A DNA stretch of 64,000 nucleotides from Leptobacterium flavescens (GTDB taxonomy: Bacteria; Bacteroidota; Bacteroidia; Flavobacteriales; Flavobacteriaceae): contig NZ_JAABOO010000002.1 in NCBI RefSeq assembly GCF_010671605.1, positions 124,001 to 188,000 on the forward strand, read 5' to 3'. The notes under the pieces are model-generated. The model worked only from the letters and a program-made list of their open reading frames with translations, had not been told where the DNA came from and made no database searches. Position numbers and translations under genes: made by a program. Shown one piece after another: positions 35,724 through 44,289 of this stretch (within the stretch, counting starts at the first letter, position 1; each line of letters starts with the position of its first letter).

Positions 35724-36880
35724 TCGTAGAAGATAGTATATCTCAATATGCAGGGATATTTGAAATTGATGCTAATCTCAACAGGCTGATAAAGAAAATA
35801 GAACTTTTAGCCTATGTAAACCCATTGAATATTGAAAAGCAGAAACAACGCTTTTTTGCTTCAAAATATACAGAAGATCCGCAGTTTAAATATCCAAAAC
35901 TGAAATTCGATCCCTATAAACTTCATCGGCTTTTTTATTCACAGCGCCTGGAACGGATCGAGGATGAGGAAATAAGGTGCTTTTTCCAGGATATTATTTA
36001 CTTCTACTCCAATATGATCCAGTGTATAGAGACGATTGGGGAAGGAAAGGAGTTCTATTATAACAGTCTTCGTGTTTACGGAACCCCGAGGGAGAAAGAC
36101 GTTCAGAACGCACAGTTTATCCTTCATATGGAAGATGAGCCCCTGGGAGAGGATATGATGAAAACGAGAACGGCTGAGGATGCCAGGGATTATTTTGTGG
36201 ACTTTGTAGACAGATACGGTTTTCCGCTAAATATTAAATTCTCTAACAATATTGCGGCAGAAGCCATGGTGAGCAACAGCACTCAGTCCCTGCTTATCAA
36301 AAAGAACTGCATGTTTAGCCAGAACCAGTTAAAAACACTTGCGAACCATGAGATAGGGGTGCATCTGGTAACTACTTATAACGGGCTCTCGCAGCCCTTA
36401 AAGATATTCTCTAACGGATTCCCCAAAAATGTGGAAACCCAGGAAGGCCTTGCTGTTTTTAGCGAGTATATGAGTGGTGCGCTTACCTTAAAAAGACTCA
36501 AAGAACTGGCGTATAGGGTAATTGCGGTTGACAGTTTAATTAAAGGTTACAGCTTTTCCGATACCTTTAACCTGATCCACGGGCAGTATAAGCTCAACAG
36601 GGATGATGCTTTTACGATTACCATGAGGGTGCACAGAGGTGGAGGCTTTACCAAAGACCATTTGTATCTCACAGGACTTAAAAAAGTATACGACTATTTC
36701 CATTCGGGACAGGATCTCAGCAAATTGCTCACCGGAAAGGTTACCCTGGAGCACAAAAACATTATAGAAAGACTTCAAAAATTAGGATTGGCAGAAGATT
36801 CTAAGTATTTTACAGATAGTTTTACTCAAAATAATAACACAAACGAAAAACTCGACTTTATTTTGAGGCATCTAAAGTAA
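35720..36880 (+). CDS. DUF1704 / QEGLA-motif zinc carboxypeptidase (MATCAP-like)
   Basis: This 386-residue protein belongs to the family annotated as 'flavohemoglobin expression-modulating QEGLA motif protein'. It has the unusual zinc motif HExxxH as HEIGVH (210-215) and ETQEGLAVFSEY (239-250), where the Glu of QEG is expected to be the third ligand. Animal homologues (MATCAP/KIAA0895) remove C-terminal tyrosine from tubulin; bacterial members have not, to my knowledge, been assigned a substrate. It starts in a 4-bp overlap with the FGase-like gene and ends 6 bp before the first alpha/beta hydrolase. It has no signal peptide, so it is cytosolic. Confidence 0.88.
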   Translation: MIVEDSISQYAGIFEIDANLNRLIKKIELLAYVNPLNIEKQKQRFFASKYTEDPQFKYPKLKFDPYKLHRLFYSQRLERIEDEEIRCFFQDIIYFYSNMIQCIETIGEGKEFYYNSLRVYGTPREKDVQNAQFILHMEDEPLGEDMMKTRTAEDARDYFVDFVDRYGFPLNIKFSNNIAAEAMVSNSTQSLLIKKNCMFSQNQLKTLANHEIGVHLVTTYNGLSQPLKIFSNGFPKNVETQEGLAVFSEYMSGALTLKRLKELAYRVIAVDSLIKGYSFSDTFNLIHGQYKLNRDDAFTITMRVHRGGGFTKDHLYLTGLKKVYDYFHSGQDLSKLLTGKVTLEHKNIIERLQKLGLAEDSKYFTDSFTQNNNTNEKLDFILRHLK

Positions 36881-36886
36881 AAAGCT

Positions 36887-37747
36887 ATGCATTGGAGCTT
36901 CTTCGTACTTTTTGCTCTGATCATCTACATTCTGCTCAATGTAGCGGTATATTTTTTGCAGGAACGCTTTATTTTCAAACCGGAGAAACTCCCGGAAGAT
37001 TTCGAATTTACTTATGACAACCAGGTATTCGACGAGTACAATATAGAGGTTGATGAAGGCGTCAATATTAATGGGGTTCATTTTAAAGTAAGAAGACCCA
37101 AGGGAGTGGTGCTTTATCTTAAAGGTAACTCCAGGAGTATTAAGGGATGGGGAAAATTTGCCATCGATTTTACCCGCCTGGGTTTTGATGTACTGATGAT
37201 AGATTACAGAGGCTTCGGAAAAAGCACAGGCCGAAGGACAGAGGAGGGGATCAAAAAGGACCTGCAATATGTTTATAACAGGCTTAAGGAACAGGTAGAT
37301 GAAAAGTATATCGTTTTATACGGAAGGTCTTTAGGTTCCGGATTTGCCACTAAACTGGCTTCAAACAATGCTCCCCGTATGCTTATTCTCGATGCTCCCT
37401 ATTACAGTTTAAAGCATATTACCAAAAGATATTTGCCTATAATGCCCATGTCTCTGGTGCTTCGTTTTCCGATAAAAACTTATAAATGGATCAAGTATGT
37501 GGAATGCCCTATTAAGATCATTCACGGTACCAACGATAAACTTATTCCACTTAAGTCGAGTATTAAACTTTCAAAAATAAATGCAGATCTTACCCGCTTG
37601 TATCCGGTAATCGATGGAGGGCATAACAACCTTCATACCTTTCCCCAGTACCACCGTTTTCTGGATGAGATCCTGCATGCAAGATTGCCAAAAAAGATAG
37701 ACCCCGATACGACAAGCCTTAATTTCAGAAGAAATAAAAAGAGATGA
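36887..37747 (+). CDS. Membrane-anchored alpha/beta hydrolase, copy 1
   Basis: This 286-residue serine hydrolase has an N-terminal membrane anchor (about 5-25), nucleophile elbow GRSLGSG, acid residue in HGTNDKLIP and His in DGGHNNL. The oxyanion-strand motif, normally HGN, is KGNSRS here (Lys79). It is the fourth gene of the operon, overlaps the fifth by 4 bp and is clearly paralogous to it. The anchor and fold resemble the BEM46/Abhd13-type family. Function in the pathway is unknown. Confidence 0.85.
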   Translation: MHWSFFVLFALIIYILLNVAVYFLQERFIFKPEKLPEDFEFTYDNQVFDEYNIEVDEGVNINGVHFKVRRPKGVVLYLKGNSRSIKGWGKFAIDFTRLGFDVLMIDYRGFGKSTGRRTEEGIKKDLQYVYNRLKEQVDEKYIVLYGRSLGSGFATKLASNNAPRMLILDAPYYSLKHITKRYLPIMPMSLVLRFPIKTYKWIKYVECPIKIIHGTNDKLIPLKSSIKLSKINADLTRLYPVIDGGHNNLHTFPQYHRFLDEILHARLPKKIDPDTTSLNFRRNKKR

Positions 37748-38565
37748 AACAGGTCAAAAAAGTATTAGGCGTACTGGCGTTTATCTGGATTTTAATAACT
37801 GTTTTTATGTTTGGATTTCAAGAAAAATTATTATTTAAAAGTGATTCATTACCAGTTAATTATAAGTTTTCATTTGAAGAAAAATATGAAGAGTTGTTTT
37901 TAACCTCAAATGATGACTCCAAACTACATGGATTGCATTTTAAACAAAATAAACCAAATGGTATAATTTTGTATTTTCACGGAAATGCAAGGAGCCTGAA
38001 TTACTGGGGGAGTTGGGCCGAAGAATTGTCTACCCGCTACAATTACGATGTGATCATATGGGATTATCGCGGCTATGGAAAGAGTAATGGAAAAAGAGAA
38101 TTTGAGCAGATGTTGGATGACGGACTTTTATTTTATGACTATGCAAAAAGTAAGATGAGCGAAGATAAAATTATAGTCTTTGGCCGTTCTCTCGGAGGTG
38201 CTTTTGCAACACATGTGGCAAAACAAAATACAGTAGGAGGCCTGATACTCGAATCGACCTTTACCAATATTGAAGAAGTCATCAATAGGAAATACTGGTT
38301 CCTTCCGACGAGCGTTCTTTTAAAATATCCGTTTCAGAGTGATAAGAACATCGGAAGCATCAATACGGATACTTTTATATTACACGGCAACAAGGATGAT
38401 CTGATCCCGTATGACATGAGTAAAGAACTCTTTGAAGCTTCTCCGGCAAAGAACAAAAAAATATATACTGTAGATGGAGGAGGGCATAACAACCTCAGGG
38501 GATTTGAGGCTTATTACCAGGCTTTGGACGAAATTATAAAAGAACAGGGCATGCCGCAGAACTGA
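37744..38565 (+). CDS. Membrane-anchored alpha/beta hydrolase, copy 2, AT-rich N-terminal part
   Basis: This 273-residue paralogue of the preceding gene has an N-terminal anchor (about 7-23), the normal HGNARS oxyanion motif, GRSLGG nucleophile elbow, HGNKDDLIP and DGGGHNNLRG. The first part of the gene (about 37787-37975) is much more AT-rich than the rest and than its neighbours, though the reading frame and the protein alignment to copy 1 stay intact. This suggests recombination with a divergent copy or transfer. It overlaps copy 1 by ATGA and is the last gene of the operon. Confidence 0.85.
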   Translation: MKQVKKVLGVLAFIWILITVFMFGFQEKLLFKSDSLPVNYKFSFEEKYEELFLTSNDDSKLHGLHFKQNKPNGIILYFHGNARSLNYWGSWAEELSTRYNYDVIIWDYRGYGKSNGKREFEQMLDDGLLFYDYAKSKMSEDKIIVFGRSLGGAFATHVAKQNTVGGLILESTFTNIEEVINRKYWFLPTSVLLKYPFQSDKNIGSINTDTFILHGNKDDLIPYDMSKELFEASPAKNKKIYTVDGGGHNNLRGFEAYYQALDEIIKEQGMPQN

Positions 38566-38582
38566 CATACCCTGTTGATGTT

Positions 38583-40598
38583 TTAAAGGTTAATATGTTT
38601 GTATTTGGGGAATTTGATCGTATAGGATAATTCCTTTTTAACCGGCTTTTGCGGAGACAAATCGATCTTCCAGCTTAGCAGGCTCTTCTTTTTGTCGAAT
38701 TCAGCATCTCCGTACTCCACATCATCTACTTTAATTCCTTTATTCTGAGAGATCGGGATCCTGTCCATCAGAGTCAGTTGTATATCCTGAGATTTGTTGC
38801 TCTTAAGGCTTATCTCATAGGTTTTATTCACTACTTTACTTCCGCCGATAAAAGTGGTGCTTTTAAAATTGTTAAGCTGTTTTCTTTCCACAACAATATT
38901 AGGGTCAACACCTAAGGAAACCGTTAATTCCTTTTCCACCTGATAAGGATCGATAAAGCTTTTCCCTGAATAACTTCCCCCAAAGTATACATTGGCTTCT
39001 CCCGGGAGAAGATCGAATTGTTCCCATTCTGTGAGTTTGGCCGTCAGGAAGACATTTTCATTCAATACGGGAGCACTGAAATACTCATATTCTGTCTTTA
39101 CCTTAAAATCGTCTATATAGATCACCGTAATATCATCTACAGAAGCAATACTGTACTTCTTTTTTATACTGAATTCTTTGGTAGTGGCCAGTTCCTTCTC
39201 TTTGTAGGCTTTTGTGGTTATCAGGACCACTCCGCTGGCAGCTCTGCTTCCATAGAGTGTTGTTGCGTCCGAGCCTTTCAGGATCTGTGTGCTTTTGATC
39301 TCACTTTGATCAATATGGCCTATATCTTCCTGAGGCACGCCATCAACGATATACAAAGGTGCCTGATCGGCTCTGACAGACGAATTACCTCTTATTTTAA
39401 CCTTATGGGAAGAGCTTTCTTCTCCATAAGCCGATACGACTACCTCCTCAAGCCTGGCAACATCTTCCTCCAGGCGAACATTAATATTGGGGGAATAGAT
39501 AGGAACCTCCTTTGTTTGCTGGCCAACGAAGGAAAAAGACAGGTTTTGCCCTTCTGTTATATCAAGTGTATATCTTCCGTCAAAATCGGTTTGAACACCA
39601 TGCGCAGTTCCTTTTACTACTACATTTACACCCGGTAGTGGCTGCCCGTAACTATCCAGAACAACACCGGAGACCTTTTTTATCAGCGGATTGTATTTGA
39701 ATTTATGCTTCTTTGTCGCTTGTGTTCTGTTTCGGTAAGTGGCAGGATTTACATAATTCAGATAGTAAGAGGTCAGGTCGGGTTTGCTGTTATCGATAGT
39801 AGGATCGTCGGTGGAAAGCGTGATCTTCGAATTGTTCCAGTTTACTCCGGTTTGCTGATATACATGAGCTTTGTAATGAAGGGATAAAGCACTATCGGTG
39901 TTTTCGGCTTTAATATCATAGACGGGAAACCAGCCCGCATTGGAAACATTATAGCTTATTTGCAATCTGATCTGGGTAGCTTCAGCAGCTTCCAGCTTCA
40001 GTACGATCTCTCCTGTTTCTTTTTCTGATGAACTCCTCAGCTTACGGATCTCTGCTGAATACCTGTTCATTTCCTCCTTAAACTGTTCTATTTTTAGTTT
40101 TGTATCGAAGATCTCATCTCCGATCAGCCGGATCCTGTTGCCGTAATAAGTGGCAAACTCTTTTACCTTTTCCAGGGTGGTCCCTTCGGTTTCCGTACCC
40201 AGTTTGCGGTTATTGTTAAGTAATGACTCTTCCTCCTGCAGCCCTTTTATCAGGTTGTTATGCAATGCTATTTCTCTTTCAAGGGCCTTGATCTTCTTTT
40301 CCAGAAGCAGGAATTCTTCGGAATCCGGTTTTAAACTGAGATAATTGATCTGGTGATTAATTGCCAGTACGGAGACCGTGTTGAGCCCGTTTAACTGGAT
40401 ACTGTTCTCATCGATCAGGGTAGAAAGCCCTCCTAAAAGCACTTCGTTAATCCCGCTTTTAAGGGTTATAACCGCTTCACGGCTTATCCTGGCTCCCTGA
40501 AGGTATACGGTTACTTCGGTTATCTTCGAATCGGTTTTCCTTTCGTTGGCATAAGTGGCTGAACATACTAGGAACAAAAGAAGTATTAGCTTTTTCAT
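38583..40598 (-). CDS. MuiA-family (DUF4140/DUF4139) protein with inserted CarboxypepD-reg and TonB-plug module
   Basis: This 671-residue secreted protein has a signal peptide (1-17), a DUF4140-like N-terminal domain (about 25-125), a coiled coil (about 95-190) and a DUF4139-like beta domain starting at about 205. Within that domain lies a foreign-looking module: CarboxypepD-reg (about 306-380, VSGVVLDSYGQPLPGVNVVVKG) followed by a SusC-type plug segment (about 383-463, with APLYIVDGVPQ and ILKGSDATTLYGSRAASGVVLITTK). No barrel follows; the DUF4139 sequence resumes to the end. MuiA-family proteins were named for a mucoidy phenotype and lack a known activity. It converges on the alpha/beta hydrolase operon 17 bp away. 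Confidence 0.87.
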   Translation of the reverse strand: MKKLILLLFLVCSATYANERKTDSKITEVTVYLQGARISREAVITLKSGINEVLLGGLSTLIDENSIQLNGLNTVSVLAINHQINYLSLKPDSEEFLLLEKKIKALEREIALHNNLIKGLQEEESLLNNNRKLGTETEGTTLEKVKEFATYYGNRIRLIGDEIFDTKLKIEQFKEEMNRYSAEIRKLRSSSEKETGEIVLKLEAAEATQIRLQISYNVSNAGWFPVYDIKAENTDSALSLHYKAHVYQQTGVNWNNSKITLSTDDPTIDNSKPDLTSYYLNYVNPATYRNRTQATKKHKFKYNPLIKKVSGVVLDSYGQPLPGVNVVVKGTAHGVQTDFDGRYTLDITEGQNLSFSFVGQQTKEVPIYSPNINVRLEEDVARLEEVVVSAYGEESSSHKVKIRGNSSVRADQAPLYIVDGVPQEDIGHIDQSEIKSTQILKGSDATTLYGSRAASGVVLITTKAYKEKELATTKEFSIKKKYSIASVDDITVIYIDDFKVKTEYEYFSAPVLNENVFLTAKLTEWEQFDLLPGEANVYFGGSYSGKSFIDPYQVEKELTVSLGVDPNIVVERKQLNNFKSTTFIGGSKVVNKTYEISLKSNKSQDIQLTLMDRIPISQNKGIKVDDVEYGDAEFDKKKSLLSWKIDLSPQKPVKKELSYTIKFPKYKHINL

Positions 40599-40706
40599 AA
40601 TAGAGGTTTTATGTGTTTAGCACAAACCTAGGGCCTCCAGTAATGAAAATAAAGAACGAATGAGTGAACGGGCTTGTAAAGAGAGTTATAAGGGCTTACG
40701 GGTGAG

Positions 40707-41126
40707 CTAATCCATAAACTTGGCCTTAAGCTCGGGAGTGGGGATCATACAGAATTCCTTTTTCCCAAACCACTTATAGCGGTTTTTGGCTACAAAGTTG
40801 TAAATCCCGTCACGGATACTGACCGGCAGGACCCATTCAAAGAATTTCAGGCCTTTCCACAGACCTCCGAATTCGTAGGCTATATACAGAGCAGCAGTCG
40901 ATTTTACAAAATAAGCAACTCCGGGTTCTACAAGTACTATGGAATCTACTTTGGTAGTATCTATATTGCGTTCTTCGATAAACTGCCTCCCTATGTCACT
41001 TTGAAGAGCTGCAAAGCGGAATACATCCTTCCTGTCGCGTTTAATGATATATTGCACGGCGCCATTACAGAGGTTGCACACTCCGTCAAATAAGATTAAT
41101 TTTTTTCCTTCTTCTAACTCTTCCAT
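40707..41126 (-). CDS. DCC family thiol-disulfide oxidoreductase-like protein (DUF393)
   Basis: This 139-residue protein shows the name-giving motif FDGVCNLCN with Cys17 and Cys20, then RDRKDVFRFAALQS, typical for the family. The fold is thioredoxin-related and redox activity is assumed rather than proven. It starts 20 bp after the mutS2 stop on the same strand and may be cotranscribed with it. No membrane segment, so it is probably cytosolic. Confidence 0.88.
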   Translation of the reverse strand: MEELEEGKKLILFDGVCNLCNGAVQYIIKRDRKDVFRFAALQSDIGRQFIEERNIDTTKVDSIVLVEPGVAYFVKSTAALYIAYEFGGLWKGLKFFEWVLPVSIRDGIYNFVAKNRYKWFGKKEFCMIPTPELKAKFMD

Positions 41127-41146
41127 AGGTAGTACAAAAATACGGC

Positions 41147-43318
41147 TTATTTTTTGGCTTCCACCAATTCCAGTTGTTCTACACTAACATTAGTCGTAAA
41201 CAGACCGTAATTAACCACAGCTTTGTTTTTTTCCAGGCTGTCGATACTCCCGACCGCTCTTCCGTCCAGCATACGCACACGATCTCCGATCTTCAGAACA
41301 GGTCTTGGCTTGTTCTTCTCGACGATCTCGGCCTTCTTCTTTTCTTTCTTCTTTTCCCTGCGGATCACGGCCACCTTTTTCTCTACCTCCTGAGAAGTCT
41401 GTTTTTTTACAGCTTTTTCTTCTTTCCTTTCCTTAGGGGTTTTCTTTTTGCGCTTGCTGTTCTCGGTTTCCACAATGCGAAGGAATTCCGAAACAAGAGG
41501 TCTTTTCTTCTTGTCGATAAAATAGCGCTCGGCAATATCGTTGATCTTATTTCCGAGGTAGATCATACGTTGATTGTGATCGAAGAGTTGCTGGTAATTT
41601 TCCAGTTTCTTCTTGATCCGTTCGTTAAGAGCTTCCAGGCGGGTGGCTTCTTCTTTAGCCTTTGTTTCATTGTCCTTAAGGGCCGAAGTGGTCTTTTCCA
41701 TCTTACTGCGTTCCTTCTGCAGCTTGGCAATAGTAGCATCAAAACGAACCTTTCCTCTTTCTATCTTTTTCTTAGCCCTGTTGATAAGACTGTATGGGAT
41801 CCCGTTTTTCTGGGCCACCTCAAAAGTAAAGGAACTACCTGCCTGGCCTAATACCAGCTGAAAGACCGGCTCCAGGGTCTTGCTGTCGAACAGCATATTG
41901 GCATTGGTGGCATGCGGTAATTCATTGGCCAGCATTTTCAGGTTGGCATAATGAGTGGTGATGATCCCGAAAGCATGCCTGTTATAAAACTCTTCGAGGA
42001 AAGTCTCGGCAAGAGCGCCTCCAAGTTCAGGGTCACTCCCCGTACCGAACTCATCTATCAGGAACAATGTCCTGTCGTTACACTTCCTGAGAAAATAATT
42101 CATGTTCTTAAGCCGGTAACTGTAAGTACTCAGGTGGTTTTCTATAGATTGATTATCACCTATATCGGTCAGCACCCGGTCAAAAACACATAAACTGCTT
42201 CTCGGATGTACCGGAATGAGCATTCCGCTCTGTAGCATAAGCTGTAAAAGACCGATGGTCTTAAGCGTAATACTTTTTCCTCCGGCATTGGGCCCTGAGA
42301 TCACAATAATGCGATTCTCTTCATGAAGTACAATGTCCTGAGGATATGTTTTTTCTTTCTTCTCCTTGTTAGTCAGATAGAGAAGGGGATGATAAGCTTC
42401 TTTAAGCTCCAGTTTGCGTTCTTCGGTGATCTCCGGAAGTACGGCATTCATTTTATCGGCATACTTTGCCTTGGCAGCAATGGTGTCGATCAGGCTTAAA
42501 AAAGATTGATAATCAGTAAGCAGAGGGGTAAAGGGGCGCATAAAGTTGGTCAGTTCCTTTAAAATGCGATTGATCTCTTCCTTTTCCTCAAACTCCAGAT
42601 TGTTGAGCTCCCTGCTGTATTGTCTCGTAGCCTCAGGCTCTATATAAACGATACTTCCCGTTTTGGAGCTGCCCATCAGGCTTCCTTTTACTTTACGCCT
42701 GTACATGGCCTTTACGGCAAGGACCCTGCGATTCTCCACTACACTCTCCCTGATATCATCCAGATAGCCTGCACTATGTGCCTGCTGAAGGGCAGATCCG
42801 AAGCTCTGATTGATCTTTGCCTTTACCTGACCTATGGACCTCCTGACAGAGGAAAGAACATCCGACGCATCGTCTTTGATCTCTCCGAAACGGTCTATGA
42901 TCTTATTGGTGGCTTCTATGATCTCTTTGGTAAATTCTATTTCATCTGCCGCCTTGTGCAATTCCTCATAATATTCTTTGAACTTCCTGTAAAAGAGAAT
43001 ATGCGTGTTTACCGTGGCTGAGATAGCAGCCATTTTCCGGAACCCGCTTACCTCAATGAGAGTATTCTCTACCTTAAGCAGTTTAATTTCATTGGCAATA
43101 CTGTCGAAACCGTGATTGGGGATGGCATTATTATTTTCGAATGAAGAAAGGTACTCGAAGGTCTGTTTCAGAGATGCATGCATGTCCTCCTCCTTGAGAA
43201 AAGGAGTAATGGCCAATGCCTTTTCCTTTCCCATTTCGGTTGTGCACAGCTCCGAAACCTGCTGGAGGACCGTTGCAAATTCGAGATCGTTTAAAGTTTT
43301 TTCGTGTATCTTGTTCAT
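41147..43318 (-). CDS. mutS2: MutS2 family ATPase without Smr domain
   Basis: The 723-residue protein (start ATG 43318, MNKIHEKTLNDLEF) has a MutS core and clamp-like coiled coils (about 120-250 and 500-590), Walker A GPNAGGKS, and DEFGTGSDPELGGALAE. Gram-positive MutS2 splits stalled, collided ribosomes or suppresses recombination. Its usual C-terminal Smr nuclease domain is absent here: after the Lys-rich coiled segment the protein ends in a KOW-like strand set (IGDRVRMLDGRAVGSI). An in-frame ATG 18 bp earlier is possible. It is divergent from ung with about 130 bp between start codons. Confidence 0.9.
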   Translation of the reverse strand: MNKIHEKTLNDLEFATVLQQVSELCTTEMGKEKALAITPFLKEEDMHASLKQTFEYLSSFENNNAIPNHGFDSIANEIKLLKVENTLIEVSGFRKMAAISATVNTHILFYRKFKEYYEELHKAADEIEFTKEIIEATNKIIDRFGEIKDDASDVLSSVRRSIGQVKAKINQSFGSALQQAHSAGYLDDIRESVVENRRVLAVKAMYRRKVKGSLMGSSKTGSIVYIEPEATRQYSRELNNLEFEEKEEINRILKELTNFMRPFTPLLTDYQSFLSLIDTIAAKAKYADKMNAVLPEITEERKLELKEAYHPLLYLTNKEKKEKTYPQDIVLHEENRIIVISGPNAGGKSITLKTIGLLQLMLQSGMLIPVHPRSSLCVFDRVLTDIGDNQSIENHLSTYSYRLKNMNYFLRKCNDRTLFLIDEFGTGSDPELGGALAETFLEEFYNRHAFGIITTHYANLKMLANELPHATNANMLFDSKTLEPVFQLVLGQAGSSFTFEVAQKNGIPYSLINRAKKKIERGKVRFDATIAKLQKERSKMEKTTSALKDNETKAKEEATRLEALNERIKKKLENYQQLFDHNQRMIYLGNKINDIAERYFIDKKKRPLVSEFLRIVETENSKRKKKTPKERKEEKAVKKQTSQEVEKKVAVIRREKKKEKKKAEIVEKNKPRPVLKIGDRVRMLDGRAVGSIDSLEKNKAVVNYGLFTTNVSVEQLELVEAKK

Positions 43319-43447
43319 TCTAATTTTTTGCTTCATCTTTATACGCATAAAGCGTCACTCATCTGTTTTAAGCAATGCAAAAATAAGCAACTTTTGATTG
43401 CCGCTGCTCAATAAAATCACGTAGAACGAAAGAAATAACCGGAGCCG

Positions 43448-44113
43448 ATGAATGTAAATATAAATGAAAGCTGGAAAAGTCATCTGAATACCGAATTCGA
43501 CAAGCCTTATTTTCAATCTCTTGCTGCTTTTGTCAGGCAGGAATACACACAGTATCAATGCTATCCAAAGGGGAAGCAGATCTTTTCGGCTTTTGATCAT
43601 TGTCATTTTAATGATCTGAAAGTTGTGGTGATAGGGCAGGACCCTTATCATGGCCCGGGGCAGGCTAACGGACTTTGTTTTTCTGTAAATGACGGAATAG
43701 CGCATCCGCCTTCCCTTATCAATATTTTTAAGGAGATAGAGAGTGACATGAGTATTCCGTATCCCCGCAGCGGGAATCTGGAGCGCTGGGCAGACCAGGG
43801 AGTGCTTTTGCTTAATGCTACCCTGACCGTGAGGGCACATACGGCAGGAAGCCATCAGAATAAAGGATGGGAAACTTTTACTGACGCGGTTATCAGAACG
43901 GTCTCGACCCAAAAAGAAGGAGTGGTCTTTATGTTGTGGGGTGGTTATGCCAAAAAGAAAGGGAGTGTTATAGATAAGAATAAGCACCATGTACTTACAT
44001 CAGGACATCCGTCACCTTTAAGTGCAAACAGGGGGTTGTGGTTTGGAAATAAACACTTTAGCCAGTGCAATGAAATTCTAAGAAAACAGGATAAAAAGGA
44101 GATCAGTTGGTAA
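43448..44113 (+). CDS. ung: Uracil-DNA glycosylase, family 1
   Basis: This 221-residue enzyme removes uracil from DNA in base excision repair. The catalytic water-activating loop GQDPYHGPGQANGLCF and the leucine-intercalation loop HPSPLSANRG are complete, and length is normal. Monocistronic by position: a hairpin lies after its stop, and mutS2 is divergent upstream. Confidence 0.97.
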   Translation: MNVNINESWKSHLNTEFDKPYFQSLAAFVRQEYTQYQCYPKGKQIFSAFDHCHFNDLKVVVIGQDPYHGPGQANGLCFSVNDGIAHPPSLINIFKEIESDMSIPYPRSGNLERWADQGVLLLNATLTVRAHTAGSHQNKGWETFTDAVIRTVSTQKEGVVFMLWGGYAKKKGSVIDKNKHHVLTSGHPSPLSANRGLWFGNKHFSQCNEILRKQDKKEISW

Positions 44114-44163
44114 AAAAAAATAGTGCTTGGTTACTTTATTGGTTAGGTAACTTCGCACTATTT
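44110..44163 (-). terminator. Terminator hairpin between ung and the solute-binding-like gene
   Basis: An outer 9-bp stem (AAATAGTGC / GCACTATTT) encloses an inner GTTAC/GTAAC pair. On the minus strand it is followed directly by a run of nine T, so it fits termination of the ppk1/solute-binding-like transcript; it may also end ung on the plus strand. Confidence 0.6.
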
Positions 44164-44289
44164 CGTATAAGTACATTGATTAATAGCGAGGTAAAACTAA
44201 AAAAATAGCCGAGAACGGAAGAAAATACTCGACAAAGGAGACTGTTTTTCCGTTAAAGGTATTACTTATTAAAATTTTTAACACAGAGC

